Shown here piece by piece: positions 46,890 to 56,603 of a DNA stretch of 64,000 bases. The stretch lies in contig OZ241737.1 in the NCBI GenBank assembly GCA_965200885.1, forward strand, positions 744,001 to 808,000, given 5' to 3'. The translations under genes and the position numbers were made by a program. The notes under the pieces are model-generated. The model worked only from the letters and a program-made list of their open reading frames with translations. It was not told the origin of the DNA and searched no databases. Source of the DNA: MPNP01 sp026710155. GTDB taxonomy: Bacteria > Pseudomonadota > Alphaproteobacteria > Rhodobacterales > Rhodobacteraceae. Numbering within the stretch: position 1 is the first letter of the stretch; each line of letters starts with the position of its first letter.

Positions 46890-47378
46890 ATGGAAGTTTC
46901 AATCGGAAGCAGGCTGCCTGAAGCAAAATTATTGCAGTTTGGCCTGAACGGTCCTGAAGAGGTCTCGCTGAATGAATTGATCGAGGGAGAAAAGGTCGTG
47001 ATTTTTGCCGTTCCAGGAGCATTTACCCCAACCTGTTCAGTTTCACATGTTCCTAGTTTTGTCAGGAATGCGTCAAAACTTGCCGACAGGGGAATAACCA
47101 AGCTAATCTGTATCTCGGTCAATGATCCCTTTGTTTTGCAAGCCTGGGAGAAAAACCTTGATTTAAAGGAATCAGGCATTCTGCTTTTAGGTGATGCAGA
47201 GGGTGAATTCATCAAAACGATAGGGATGGAATTTTCAGCCCCTGCCGTGGGACTTTTTGGAAGATCGAAAAGGTTCACGATGTATGTTGAGGATGGGGTT
47301 GTCAAACAGTTCAACGTCGAATCCAGTCCGGGTGTATGTGAAATCTCCGCTGCAGAAACCCTGCTGGAACAGATTTAA
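46890..47378 (+). CDS. Prx5-type peroxiredoxin
   Basis: A thiol peroxidase of 162 residues that reduces hydrogen peroxide and organic peroxides. The peroxidatic cysteine is C49 in VPGAFTPTCS, and the family text FVRNASKLADRGITKLICIS follows. The C-terminal KQFNVESSPGVCEIS carries the candidate resolving cysteine. No signal peptide, so cytoplasmic. Divergent from the flavoprotein reductase gene. Confidence 0.93.
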   Translation: MEVSIGSRLPEAKLLQFGLNGPEEVSLNELIEGEKVVIFAVPGAFTPTCSVSHVPSFVRNASKLADRGITKLICISVNDPFVLQAWEKNLDLKESGILLLGDAEGEFIKTIGMEFSAPAVGLFGRSKRFTMYVEDGVVKQFNVESSPGVCEISAAETLLEQI

Positions 47379-47401
47379 TGCATGTCACAACGGAATAATT
47401 T

Positions 47402-47719
47402 TCAGACACCTGTTTGATCAGGGCTTGCCCTGAGCTTGTCAATGCGTTTGGCCAACCGAACATCAAGATTTGTCAAACCCTTGGCACTATGAGTGGTCAG
47501 GGTCAACCTGACCCGGTTGTAGACATTGTGGATTTCGGGATGATGGTTCAGTTTTTCCGAAATCAAACCAACTTCCACCAGCCAGCCCAAGGCCTCGATA
47601 AAATTTTTGAATTTAAACGATTTTGCAATGGAATCCTTTTCATCAAGGTATGTCCAGCCGGATTGCTCCAGTTCTGCCAGCATGACCCTCCGTTCATCTC
47701 CTGTAAGTAATTCCACCAT
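47402..47719 (-). CDS. phhB: Pterin-4a-carbinolamine dehydratase
   Basis: A 105-residue enzyme that recycles 4a-hydroxytetrahydrobiopterin after aromatic hydroxylation. The catalytic histidines are in EKLNHHPEIHNVYNRVRLT and the later HSAKGLT. Normal length. It begins 3 bp after the stop of the GNAT-like gene and is the last of three linked minus-strand genes. No phenylalanine hydroxylase is in view. Confidence 0.9.
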   Translation of the reverse strand: MVELLTGDERRVMLAELEQSGWTYLDEKDSIAKSFKFKNFIEALGWLVEVGLISEKLNHHPEIHNVYNRVRLTLTTHSAKGLTNLDVRLAKRIDKLRASPDQTGV

Positions 47720-47722
47720 GAT

Positions 47723-48895
47723 TCAATACTCCTTCTTGAATGGGCCAGATAGCGTCAATTGCTCGATTTCCTCCACAACCAGTTTCTCTTCCTTTTTGAG
47801 AAATTTATCAAGGGCCTGATGAAATCCCTGATGTCCTATCCAATGCAGGGAATGGGTCTCGAATGGTAAATATCCCCTGGCCAGCTTGTGATGCCCACCT
47901 GCCCCGGCCTCAACATGTTTCAAGCCATGTTGAATGGCATAATCCATTGCTTGGTAGTAACATAATTCAAAATGAAGGAAGTCATGATATTCCGTACATC
48001 CCCAATAACGGCCAAACAGTCTGTCCCGACCTATGAAATTAAGTGCCCCGGCTATGGGATTTCCGTCCTTTTCACACAATATGAGCAGGATATCATCGGC
48101 CATGGACTCCCCCACAAGGCTGAAAAACTCCCTTGTCAGGTATGGGTAGCCCCATTTCCTCGTGCCGGTTTCCTGATAAAACAACCAGAATGAATCCCAA
48201 TGGTGTTCCTGTATTTGATTACCGCTCAAAAGCTTGATTTCCCCACCAAAAGCGTGAAGATTTTTCCTTTCCCGCCTGATATTCCGTCTCTTGCGGGATG
48301 ACAATTCGTTCAGAAACTGATCAAAATCACCATACCCCGGATTGGTCCACCGATATTGATAGCCCGTTCTATGCAACAATCCGTATTCCTGACCATGCTC
48401 CACCTCTTCAGGTGTACAAAAATTGATATGGGCAGACGACAGGGATTGACCCTTGATAATACTCTTCAAGGCTTGTACCAAAGCGCTGAAACCAATGGAT
48501 TCATGTCCTGGTTTGACTAGAAACCTTTGGCCTGAGGCGGGTGTGAATGGAATAGCTGACAGTAATTTGGGATAGTAGGATTCTCCAATGAGTTGGTATT
48601 CCTGGGCCCATGAGTAGTCAAAAATAAATTCACCCATGCTGTTGAACTTGACGTACAGGGGCATGACAGAAATAAAATCACCACCCCCGGTAACCACAAG
48701 ATGTATGGGTACCCAACCTGCTTCGGGCGAAGTCGACTTCGATTCTTCAAGGGCCAGAAGAAAACTGTGTTTGGTAAAAGGATCTATTGCCCGTTCATGG
48801 GATGGATCTGACCTGGTACAGGCATCCCATTCTTCTGCAGGAATCTCCTTGATGGCCTGATAGGCAATTACTTTAATATCAAGTGGCTTATCCAT
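47723..48895 (-). CDS. FemAB/GNAT-like protein (DUF482 family)
   Basis: A 390-residue cytoplasmic protein of the DUF482/peptidogalycan-biosynthesis group, which has an acyltransferase fold similar to FemAB and GNAT enzymes. The typical opening ARTRSDPSH-like text (here CTRSDPSHERAIDPFTKHSF), the central RRNIRRERKNLHAFGGEI and the closing AGAGGHHKLARGYLPFETHS identify it. The substrate is unknown. It lies between ridA and phhB in one operon. Confidence 0.87.
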   Translation of the reverse strand: MDKPLDIKVIAYQAIKEIPAEEWDACTRSDPSHERAIDPFTKHSFLLALEESKSTSPEAGWVPIHLVVTGGGDFISVMPLYVKFNSMGEFIFDYSWAQEYQLIGESYYPKLLSAIPFTPASGQRFLVKPGHESIGFSALVQALKSIIKGQSLSSAHINFCTPEEVEHGQEYGLLHRTGYQYRWTNPGYGDFDQFLNELSSRKRRNIRRERKNLHAFGGEIKLLSGNQIQEHHWDSFWLFYQETGTRKWGYPYLTREFFSLVGESMADDILLILCEKDGNPIAGALNFIGRDRLFGRYWGCTEYHDFLHFELCYYQAMDYAIQHGLKHVEAGAGGHHKLARGYLPFETHSLHWIGHQGFHQALDKFLKKEEKLVVEEIEQLTLSGPFKKEY

Positions 48896-48927
48896 GGTTA
48901 GTTGATTCCGAAGCAGGCCTTTTCACA

Positions 48928-49407
48928 TCAACAGCAAGATGTACCGGTATTGATCTGAAAAATCCCCTCAACCTCGACCGGTATGCCGAAGGGAAGATCG
49001 GCCATGCCAACCGCCGAACGCGCGTGCCTGCCTTTTTCACCGAGAGCCTCGACAAAGAAATCGGAACAGCCGTTGACAACTGCCGGATGTTGGCCAAAAT
49101 CGGGTGTCGAATTTACGAAACCTGTCAGTTTCACAACCCTCTCCAGGCGCTCCAAATCACCATCACAGGCATCCTTCACTTGAGCCAGAAGGTTGATTGC
49201 ACAGATTCTGGCAGCCTGGGCACCCTCTTCAATCGACATGGTATCCCCCAACTTGCCCTTAGCCATATCTTTTCCCTCAAGCGGAACCTGGCCGGAAACA
49301 TAAACGAGGTTGCCAACAACGACATAGGGTATGTAGTTGAATAAGGGCTTTGGCATGGGAGGTAAAACAACCCCCATTTTCTCAAGATTCTTGTTGATTG
49401 TATTCAT
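48928..49407 (-). CDS. RidA/YjgF family protein
   Basis: A 159-residue member of the Rid family; RidA proper hydrolyses reactive enamine/imine intermediates. The ATG at 49407 has GGAG at a good distance, so the 29 hydrophobic codons upstream are not part of it. Blocks NYIPYVVVGNLVYVSGQVPL and FGQHPAVVNGCSDFFVEAL fit the longer bacterial subgroup of about 150 residues. The catalytic arginine of RidA proper is not evident at the usual place, so a paralogue with a different role is likely. Confidence 0.88.
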   Translation of the reverse strand: MNTINKNLEKMGVVLPPMPKPLFNYIPYVVVGNLVYVSGQVPLEGKDMAKGKLGDTMSIEEGAQAARICAINLLAQVKDACDGDLERLERVVKLTGFVNSTPDFGQHPAVVNGCSDFFVEALGEKGRHARSAVGMADLPFGIPVEVEGIFQINTGTSCC

Positions 49408-49527
49408 TTCCAACTCCAAAAAAAGTAAATTCGAAAGCCAAATAAAGTTCACTTGGCAGAGAATCCCTATTACCACAGCCACAATACCCCTCAAAGGAGA
49501 ATCTTTGATTTACGACAGAAGAATTCC

Positions 49528-51495
49528 CTAAAGCAGGGGGATAGGCTTCATTCCACTGTGAATTTTCTCCATTGCCAAACGCCAGATTTCGGCGGGCAGG
49601 CCACCACCGGTTACATTCTTCAGTGGCCTGTTGTTGTCATTACCCATCCAGACACCCGTTACATAATTGCTGGTAAATCCGATGAACCAGGCATCCTTGG
49701 CAGATTGTGTCGTTCCCGTCTTGCCTGCACTTTGCCAATTTTCCATCTTGGCCCTTTGCCCCGTACCCTGTTCAATGACCTGATTCAACATGTAAACCAA
49801 TTGTCTGGCAGTAGAACCGGAAATTGCCCTCTGACCGGATTGACCCTGCAAGCTGAACAGAACGGTATCTTCACCCTTTAGTCTGATTTCTTCGATACCA
49901 TAAGGTATGACTTCCCAGCCCCCACTCAGAATACCCGTGTAAATCCCTGTCATCTCCAGAAGAGTTGCTTCGGAGGTTCCCAGGGCTAGGCTTGGGCCAC
50001 TTACCAATTGACTTTTCAGACCTAGTCTGCGAGCGATGGACGCTACCTTGTCTCGTCCCACCCCCAAGAGAATCTGGACGGCAACAGAATTCAAGGATTT
50101 GGCCATTGCCTCGGTTAGAGTAACTGTTCCAAAATATTTGCTTTCATAATTTTTGGGTGTCCAGGTTTTGCCATCTCGCAAACGAACGGAAATAGGTTCG
50201 TCAATATAGGTATCCCTATAGTTCAGACCTGTTTCCAGACCGGCAGCAAAAACGATGGGTTTGAACAGGGAACCGGTTTGCCGATAGGCGCTGGACGCCC
50301 GGTTGAACAATCCCGAAGCCTCAAAGTTCTTGCCTCCCACCATTCCGAGAACCGCACCATCTCGTGACATTGTTACGACCGCCAGTTCAACATTGGACCC
50401 TTTATAGATCTTGGTGGAAAAGACTTCCCTCACGGCATCTTCCAATGCTTTCTGTATGGACAGATCGAAGGTGGTCTGGATTTCTACATCCTCACGGGTA
50501 TCATAAGTGAGAAACCCCGGGGCAGTCTGCAAAATCCAGTCAACATAATGTCCGCCAGACTTGTTGGTGGATTCCGGAAACAGCCGGGCAGGATTATTGA
50601 TGGCATTCTTGGCTGCATTGGGAGAAATGTATCCTTGACCCTCCATCAGGGAAACCACCAAATTGGCCCTTTGCTGGGAAATCGTAAGGTTTCTGGTAGG
50701 TGCGTATCGGGATGGTGCCTTCAGCAAACCAGCAAGAAGGGCTGCTTCACCAATAGTCAAGGATTTTGTACGCTTGCCAAAATACCTTTGACTAGCAGCT
50801 TCAAAGCCGGTGGCACCGGCTCCCAGGTAAGCCCGGTTCAGGTAAACCATCAGGATTTCATCCTTGGTATATTTAAATTCAAGAGCGAGGGCAAAGGGAA
50901 TTTCCTTGACCTTGCGCCACAAGGCATTGGTTCGGCATGATTTCTCATAATCCCTTGGTTCCGGCCATTTTTCGGAATCATAGGGTTTGTTGAAGCACAG
51001 CAATTTTCCCACCTGCTGGGTGATGGTTGAACCTCCATGCCCGACAAAGGGTGACCTGCCTTCCCTCAAATTGATGATTATTGCACCGATGATACCTCTT
51101 GGGCTGATCCCCAAATGTCTGTAAAACCTTTTGTCCTCGACGGCTATTATGGCATTGATCAAATGGGGAGAAACCGTATCGACAGTCAATTGACCTCCAA
51201 ACTGCTCACCCCACCAGGAGAATATTTTCCCGTTGCGGTCAAAGAAGGTGATGGATCCCTTGGTTCGGCCATCTACAAGGCTATCAGCCGTCGGCAGGGA
51301 AGAATAGAAGTATATGGTGGATATTGCCAGAATGATGAACAATATCGTCGCCATTCGCCAACCAAAGGCCCAGACAACCCTGAATACCAATTTGCGGGTC
51401 CGACTCCAATACCCTGAAGGCCTGAGTTTTTTTGTTTGCTGCCGGACTTTCCGTTCAGGAGTCTTGGGAGACCCTTTTGATTGAGGTGAATTCAT
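49528..51495 (-). CDS. Class A penicillin-binding protein (PBP1-type)
   Basis: A bifunctional peptidoglycan synthase of 655 residues anchored by one helix (about 35-55, MATILFIILAISTIYFY). The glycosyltransferase domain has the catalytic E120 in VEDKRFYRHLGI and GGSTITQQVGK. The transpeptidase has S409-LFK412, SLNS and K592-TGT. It polymerises and cross-links the wall in the periplasm. It is shorter than E. coli PBP1a and lacks the OB insertion. No neighbour is functionally linked. Confidence 0.93.
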   Translation of the reverse strand: MNSPQSKGSPKTPERKVRQQTKKLRPSGYWSRTRKLVFRVVWAFGWRMATILFIILAISTIYFYSSLPTADSLVDGRTKGSITFFDRNGKIFSWWGEQFGGQLTVDTVSPHLINAIIAVEDKRFYRHLGISPRGIIGAIIINLREGRSPFVGHGGSTITQQVGKLLCFNKPYDSEKWPEPRDYEKSCRTNALWRKVKEIPFALALEFKYTKDEILMVYLNRAYLGAGATGFEAASQRYFGKRTKSLTIGEAALLAGLLKAPSRYAPTRNLTISQQRANLVVSLMEGQGYISPNAAKNAINNPARLFPESTNKSGGHYVDWILQTAPGFLTYDTREDVEIQTTFDLSIQKALEDAVREVFSTKIYKGSNVELAVVTMSRDGAVLGMVGGKNFEASGLFNRASSAYRQTGSLFKPIVFAAGLETGLNYRDTYIDEPISVRLRDGKTWTPKNYESKYFGTVTLTEAMAKSLNSVAVQILLGVGRDKVASIARRLGLKSQLVSGPSLALGTSEATLLEMTGIYTGILSGGWEVIPYGIEEIRLKGEDTVLFSLQGQSGQRAISGSTARQLVYMLNQVIEQGTGQRAKMENWQSAGKTGTTQSAKDAWFIGFTSNYVTGVWMGNDNNRPLKNVTGGGLPAEIWRLAMEKIHSGMKPIPLL

Positions 51496-51672
51496 TGCTC
51501 GACATATTCATCCGAATTTAACCGGGTTCAGTTATTTGAGGCCAGCTTTACGGTATCAGTTGTTAAAATTATCTCTTGATGAGAAACTTCTTCAGTTTAT
51601 GAAATTTACGATAATCATGCAATCAATAAACGACAAATGCAATAATTCCCTTTTTTGGGGAGGGGTGTTGCC

Positions 51673-51794
51673 ATGGCAAGCGAAGGATTGGTTGGCCTAG
51701 CCGATGCCGGATATGCTAGTGGCGACCAGTTGAAGGAATACGGGGACAGGGGCATGGAGATGTATGTTCCCCTGCCCGACAATACCATTCGAAA
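51673..51794 (+). pseudogene. IS1182-type transposase fragment
   Basis: About 40 codons read VGLADAGYASGDQLKEYGDR and MEMYVPLPD, which is the DAGY catalytic-block region of IS1182-family transposases. The reading runs straight into a MITE-like element at 51795, and the rest of the gene is missing on both sides. Confidence 0.65.
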
Positions 51795-52006
51795 GGCGAT
51801 TATATACTTGTTTCGCCATTTTCCAAAAAAGCATCTAAATCCAAGGTCAAATGTACACATTGCTTCAAGGAATTTTTCATTTTCAAGATACCCCCAGAAT
51901 GATGCCAAGGTCATAATGAAGCACCCTTCAAAGAAGAATTGAAGGGTGCTGTGAAAGAAGAAAATCGTTTGAAATTGATGTTTGGGGAAACAAGTATATA
52001 ATCGCC
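51795..52006. mobile_element. MITE-like element, 212 bp, perfect 20-bp inverted repeats
   Basis: GGCGATTATATACTTGTTTC at 51795-51814 and its exact reverse complement at 51987-52006. The inside carries a short frame with KVKCTHCFKEFFIF but no complete gene. It is inserted in, or directly abuts, an IS1182 transposase relic. No obvious target duplication. The core GATTATATACTTG is shared with the element at 61752. Confidence 0.85.
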
Positions 52007-52049
52007 ATAATTTTGGACCGCCCGATGCAGAAGCCAACCCCGTCCCACC

Positions 52050-52500
52050 AGGCGAGATCCAGGCCATTCCCGATCATTGACTGTAATGAGCCAGGTTTGC
52101 GACGGGACCAGTCAAAGGCCGTTTCACCCCTTGCCAGATCCTCATGAAGGGTATCTCTTCCGGCCTGTTTTCACCGGTAGCAATCCGGAGGGGATTGCAG
52201 CCTTTTTCGTCCGGATCCATTGCATTGAAGTCGGCCCTTGCCAATCAGCATCTACAGGATATCCCTGTCATGGCTGTCCCTCCTGATGGCAAGGTAGAGT
52301 GCATATGGGTATCCTGGCTCCGGCATCGAGGAGGGTCCTGACGATTTCCGGATCCGGGGTGTCCCCGACCACATTCTCCAGTGGTGTAAATCCTGAAGAA
52401 GGATGGGAATTGACATCGGTTCCGGCCTTGAGATAGTCTTTGGAAATCGGCAAGGGGTGGCTGTTTCAAACCAGTCGTATTCGTGCCAGGCAGGGTTAGC
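52050..52500 (-). pseudogene. Ankyrin repeat gene relic
   Basis: Ankyrin-like text is spread over different frames on the minus strand: TDVNSHPSSGFTPLENVVGD and PEIVRTLLDAGARIPI near 52290-52430, then ADFNAMDPDEKGCNPLRIA near 52170-52230. At least one frameshift and several stops interrupt it. It is probably a decayed relative of the intact ankyrin gene at 53041. Confidence 0.5.
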
Positions 52501-52507
52501 CCGGTTT

Positions 52508-52867
52508 TCATACATGACGCAGCTCCCTTTTTTCAAGACGGTTTGGGTTAATTGGATATATGGGAATCAGGGCGGGATCCTGCAATATCCGGGAAATACA
52601 TCCTAATGATGAACGGGCCAATCCGTTTTCATTGGATTTGAAACCTCCTTGGCATAAAATTTGAATAAGGTTTTTCCTTTTGTCAGTTTCCGAATATCCC
52701 TGCTCGGCGATCGGGGAATAAAACAACATACATCCATTGCCACATATTCTGTGACCAAAGGGCAACATGGTATCGCAAAAAGGGCAGGACCATTTGGATC
52801 CGCTGGAAGAAAGCCCATCTCTTCTCACGGCAAGGGGTGGAATGCCCCTGTTTAATTTTGATGACAA
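52508..52867 (-). CDS. Hypothetical protein with zinc-ribbon-like motif
   Basis: A 119-codon frame from a TTG. The only notable feature is C28-x2-C31...C42-x3-C46 with H39 between (CPFCDTMLPFGHRICGNGC), a plausible zinc-binding knuckle. The rest is not recognised. There is no clear ribosome site. It lies next to an ankyrin relic, so it may be part of a decayed locus. Confidence 0.35.
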   Translation of the reverse strand: MSSKLNRGIPPLAVRRDGLSSSGSKWSCPFCDTMLPFGHRICGNGCMLFYSPIAEQGYSETDKRKNLIQILCQGGFKSNENGLARSSLGCISRILQDPALIPIYPINPNRLEKRELRHV

Positions 52868-53040
52868 GGCAAGGGACCATTCATGGATAGTGACGATACC
52901 GGTGAAAGCATGAAAATTACGGCTGGCCTACCGATGGTCCCCATGGTCATGAACGGATTCGGGGAGGGTGTCCCGCCGATGTGATCCCTGTTGTCATTAT
53001 CCCATGGCCAGGCCCCGAATGGATAAAAAGGGAAAGGATC

Positions 53041-54012
53041 ATGGACAGGATGATGGAAAGCCCATGGCAATGCCACCGGGAAATGGAAGCCGCTAGGGAA
53101 GAACTGGCACGGGCCAAGCGGGAAAGGGAACAGGCGCGGCTGGACAGGGCCTTTGCAGCCTTTCGGGTCGAACCACTGTCCCGGGCCATCAGTACTGGTG
53201 ACGTTGGTGAAGTCGAAAGACTCTTGACATCCGGTGTACCTTGCGGTACCAGCCATATTGATGATATCACCCACCTGCATTATGCCCTGCATCAAACCCA
53301 TGGCGAATGTGACCCGGAAAGGCTGGAGACCGTCAACCGGATTGCCAGGCTCCTTGTCATGGCCGGTGTGGATCTCGCGGCACGGGAGAAGCCGGGACTA
53401 TTCACACCGCTTGAACTGGCTGTCGTGAACTGGCCGGGGATTACCCTGGACACCATCCGGTTGTTGCTGGAAAGGGGTGCCGATATGCATGCCGTGAATG
53501 CCTATGGTGAAACGCCCCTCTACCGGGTCATCGAATGCCGGGACGCACACCAGGTGGTTGAACTGCTCCTTGAATTCCAAGATGATGGCCAGCTGGACCA
53601 GTCTAGGCTCGACGGTGACAACAGGCCGCTCCACATGGCCACCTTCTGTGGCAATGCACATGTCACCAGAATGCTTCTGGGAAGAGGGGTTACGGTCGAT
53701 TGCATCAATGGCAGGGGGTACACCCCACTGCAGATCGCAGCTGCCAACGGGAATGCCGGGACAGTATCTGCCCTTCTCGAACATGGGGCCAGTATCACAG
53801 CCACCGGCCTGCATGGTGATCAGCCGCCCCTCAGGCTGGCCATTTTTTTCAATGCCAATCCGGAAACCGTGAAACTCCTGATCGAGGCCGGGGCCAATCC
53901 CGGCAGCTGGGAAAACGAAGGGGTGGCAAAAAGATGGCCGACTCCGCTTGAAATGGCAAAACGCTTGAAGCGGGAGAGGATTGTCCGATTGTTGCTGGAA
54001 GCCGGTGCCTGA
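53041..54012 (+). CDS. Ankyrin repeat protein
   Basis: About 323 residues from the ATG at 53041, which has GGAAAGG upstream; the longer frame from 52981 has no ribosome site. A charged helical N-terminus (REMEAAREELARAKREREQA) leads into six or seven ankyrin repeats, such as TPLELAVVNWPGITLDTIRL and TPLQIAAANGNAGTVSALLE. A cytoplasmic scaffold or effector-like protein with no catalytic domain. Codon use is more GC-rich than in the housekeeping genes. Confidence 0.82.
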   Translation: MDRMMESPWQCHREMEAAREELARAKREREQARLDRAFAAFRVEPLSRAISTGDVGEVERLLTSGVPCGTSHIDDITHLHYALHQTHGECDPERLETVNRIARLLVMAGVDLAAREKPGLFTPLELAVVNWPGITLDTIRLLLERGADMHAVNAYGETPLYRVIECRDAHQVVELLLEFQDDGQLDQSRLDGDNRPLHMATFCGNAHVTRMLLGRGVTVDCINGRGYTPLQIAAANGNAGTVSALLEHGASITATGLHGDQPPLRLAIFFNANPETVKLLIEAGANPGSWENEGVAKRWPTPLEMAKRLKRERIVRLLLEAGA

Positions 54013-54120
54013 TTGCGGATACCGGTGACGGTTTCCATCTGCCGGTCATGACTGGAGAGTTGGCAATTGCCTAATAGGACGATGATGGTTATATTCAGGA
54101 ACAGAAAAAGGATCAAAACC

Positions 54121-54867
54121 ATGAAAATCCCTGAAACCGGAACCGAACATCACTGGACTGGCCCCCTGGGGTCGGATTTCTGGCAGTTGTGTCTGGATCC
54201 AGAAATGGTCGAATACATGAACTGCAGGATCACGGACTGGAACATCCTGGGCCGCAGGATGCTCATCGATACTAGGGAGGGCATTGTTTCCTGGATCAAT
54301 AGGTCGGGTACGAATGCCGACATCATGGTGGCCGTCGATCACATTGTGGAAGCTGCAGGGGAAGTAGTGGGGAAGAGGATCAAGCAGATGCGCGGAACCC
54401 GCTGGCGGCATCCGGATGACCCTCCGCGGACCGGGATCGAGGCCAACAATTCCTTCTATGTTGGAAAAAAGGCCGAGGAAAAAATCGAGGCATTTGTATC
54501 CGGTGGGAGGCAGGCATCCGAGGAGTTCTGTGACCGGACCCCACCCGATCTCGTGGTTGATGTCGAGATCACCCCCAATGACCGGGACCGGCCGGCAAGG
54601 TATGCCGGGCTCGGTATCCCTGAAGCGTGGCAGGTCCATTCCGATCCGGACCAGGACACGAAAATTGAAAGACCTGTTGTTGAAATGCTAGATTTGCAGG
54701 CTGGGGGCAGGCCGCGCAGGATCGACAGGTCAAGGGTGATGCCGGGTCTCACGACCCAAAACATGCCACGGTTTTTCCATCCGGCCATATTGATCATCAG
54801 TATGGAAGGACATGCCGAACTGAGGAAATTGCTGGCGGAGGAAATGAAAAAACCGACGATTCACTGA
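54121..54867 (+). CDS. Uma2 family (DUF820) nuclease-like protein
   Basis: About 248 residues from the ATG at 54121. The segment NNSFYVGKKAEEKIEAFV, TPPDLVVDVEIT and YAGLGIPEAWQV matches the core of Uma2 proteins, a PD-(D/E)xK-fold family expanded in cyanobacteria and found scattered elsewhere. The acidic pair D-V-E stands where the family has its catalytic E-x-K/D, so activity is plausible but unproven. The C-terminus ends in a helical segment. No partner gene is obvious; the ankyrin gene lies 109 bp upstream. Confidence 0.68.
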   Translation: MKIPETGTEHHWTGPLGSDFWQLCLDPEMVEYMNCRITDWNILGRRMLIDTREGIVSWINRSGTNADIMVAVDHIVEAAGEVVGKRIKQMRGTRWRHPDDPPRTGIEANNSFYVGKKAEEKIEAFVSGGRQASEEFCDRTPPDLVVDVEITPNDRDRPARYAGLGIPEAWQVHSDPDQDTKIERPVVEMLDLQAGGRPRRIDRSRVMPGLTTQNMPRFFHPAILIISMEGHAELRKLLAEEMKKPTIH

Positions 54868-55066
54868 TCCAGGCAAACGGGATGATTTGAACCGGATTTG
54901 GTGGAATCGATAAGAAGGGCAAAAAGACTCTCCTCAGGATGGCCGTGAAGGGCCAAAGAATCGTTTGGGGTTATCATGATGCCAGCATCCCCTTTTTGAT
55001 TTTTCCGGATGGAGGCTTGTGATGGGGACGAAGTTCCTGATTCCTCTGAAACACGAACCTATCCAT

Positions 55067-55231
55067 TCAGCTTGGCGGTTCAGTTCCCGTGTTCATGATT
55101 CGCATATATTCTGGATAGGAATAAAGCCTGTTTCTTTTCTGCCCTGTAATCTCTTTTACCATGCCATGTCCTTCCATTTTCCGCAGGCAGGCATTGACTG
55201 TTGCAGGCGAGAGGCCGGTTTGTTCCCCAAT
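55067..55231 (-). pseudogene. Fic family protein, C-terminal winged-helix relic
   Basis: On the minus strand, 54 codons after an in-frame TAG at 55232 read IGEQTGLSPATVNACLRKME and GMVKEITGQKRNRLYSYPEY, the winged-helix tail that follows the catalytic domain in many Fic AMP-transferases. The catalytic HxFx(D/E)GNGR part is missing; an IS630 relic lies just beyond on the other side. Confidence 0.6.
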
Positions 55232-55404
55232 CTAGTATCTCGCCTCATTTGATATGATGGTCATGCCCCATCAACTACAGCGGTTTGCAAATTCCTCCCC
55301 TTCACCTTGTGTTTTCCGCAAGCAAGCATCAAGGGCAGTAACCGGTTCGAACAACGGCCTGCCCATTTTGGCGGTTGCATTCGTCCTGGTTCAAGTGGGG
55401 AAGT

Positions 55405-56306
55405 CATGGAACAGGCAAACAGGAGGATTTACCGGGTTGAGCCGACACCGGAAGAACATCGGCCATTGCGCCGGATCGTGGACAGTGGAAAAGGGTCGGT
55501 CCGGTATCGCCGACGGGCCCCTGTTCTTCTTCTGGCCGATGAAGGTCACAAGGACGGTGGTTGCCACGACAGAGCCATTGCGGGTATTGTCGGGGTCGGC
55601 ATGGCGACGCCCGGGCGTGTCCGCAGGCAATGTGTCATGGAAGGTCTGGATATGCGGCCCTGTCCCGCACGGAACAGGTCAACCGCAGGAAACGCCTCCT
55701 TGATGGCGAGGGGGAAGCGGTGTTGACCAGGCCGGCCTGGTCGAAGCCTCCTTCCGGGCGTTCGGAATGGACCATGCGGATGCTGGGTGACCGTCTGGTC
55801 GAACTGGAGATTGCAGACGGCATGTCGGCGGAAACGGTGCGACGGACATTGAAGGAAACGACCTGAAGCCCTGGACCGGGAAGTGCCGGGTCACACCTCC
55901 CCGGGAGAATGCCGATGTCGTCTGTGCCACGAAGGATTGTGCCGGGGACCTTGCGGATGTCCACTTTCCCGGCAGGAGGATTGTCCTGGTCATGGACAGC
56001 CTGAACACCCACAGGCTGTCGACCCTGTACGAAACCCTTGAACCCGGGGAAGCGTCCCGCCTGTTTCAAGGGTTCGAGGCTCATCATGCCCCGAAGCACG
56101 GCAGCTGGCCGGACATGGCCGAAATGGAGATGAATGTCCTGTCCCCACGGTGTCTGAGGCAGCGCATGCCGGACCGGGAAACGATGATTGCGGAAGTGGG
56201 GGCCTGGGAGGATGGTCGCAATGAAGAAGCGGCGACGACAGACTGGCGGTTCCGGGCGGAGGATGCCCGGATGAAACTGAAGTCACCCTACCCATCAAAT
56301 CTATAA
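55405..56306 (+). pseudogene. IS630-type transposase, frameshifted
   Basis: The N-terminal HTH region starts at ATG 55405 (VRYRRRAPVLLLADEG, IVGVGMATPGRVRRQ). After frameshifts the text continues as ADGMSAETVRRTLKE near 55815, and in a third frame as IVLVMDSLNTHRLSTLYETL and PKHGSWPDMAEMEMNVLS near 55985-56140, the DDE catalytic end. The first catalytic region seems shortened. Not functional. Confidence 0.75.
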
Positions 56307-56357
56307 TGGCGGGATACTAGTCCTAACTTCAACTATTAACTTTGCTATTCGGGATTC

Positions 56358-56576
56358 CTATTTTTGACTACCGGGGTTGAGCATCAAAGAATTTTTGCCC
56401 AGTGACCTTCTGGTTCCGAGTACCAACGCTTCTGTGAAATTGAAATTTACGTTCTGCGGTACGTTTGTCAAGTAATTGATGAACCCTGATCGGAGGGCTA
56501 AATCATATATTTTGGCTTGTATAACATTTCCAACATCTAATTCGATTTTCCTGATCAAAATCAAATTTTCCACCAC
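56358..56576 (-). CDS. Small hypothetical protein
   Basis: A 72-codon frame (MVENLILIRKIELDVGNVIQ...) without recognised family or ribosome site, in AT-rich sequence between two transposase relics. It may be a fragment of a larger lost gene. Confidence 0.25.
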   Translation of the reverse strand: MVENLILIRKIELDVGNVIQAKIYDLALRSGFINYLTNVPQNVNFNFTEALVLGTRRSLGKNSLMLNPGSQK

Positions 56577-56603
56577 CAGCGACCAAAACCGATCTCTGAA
56601 ACA

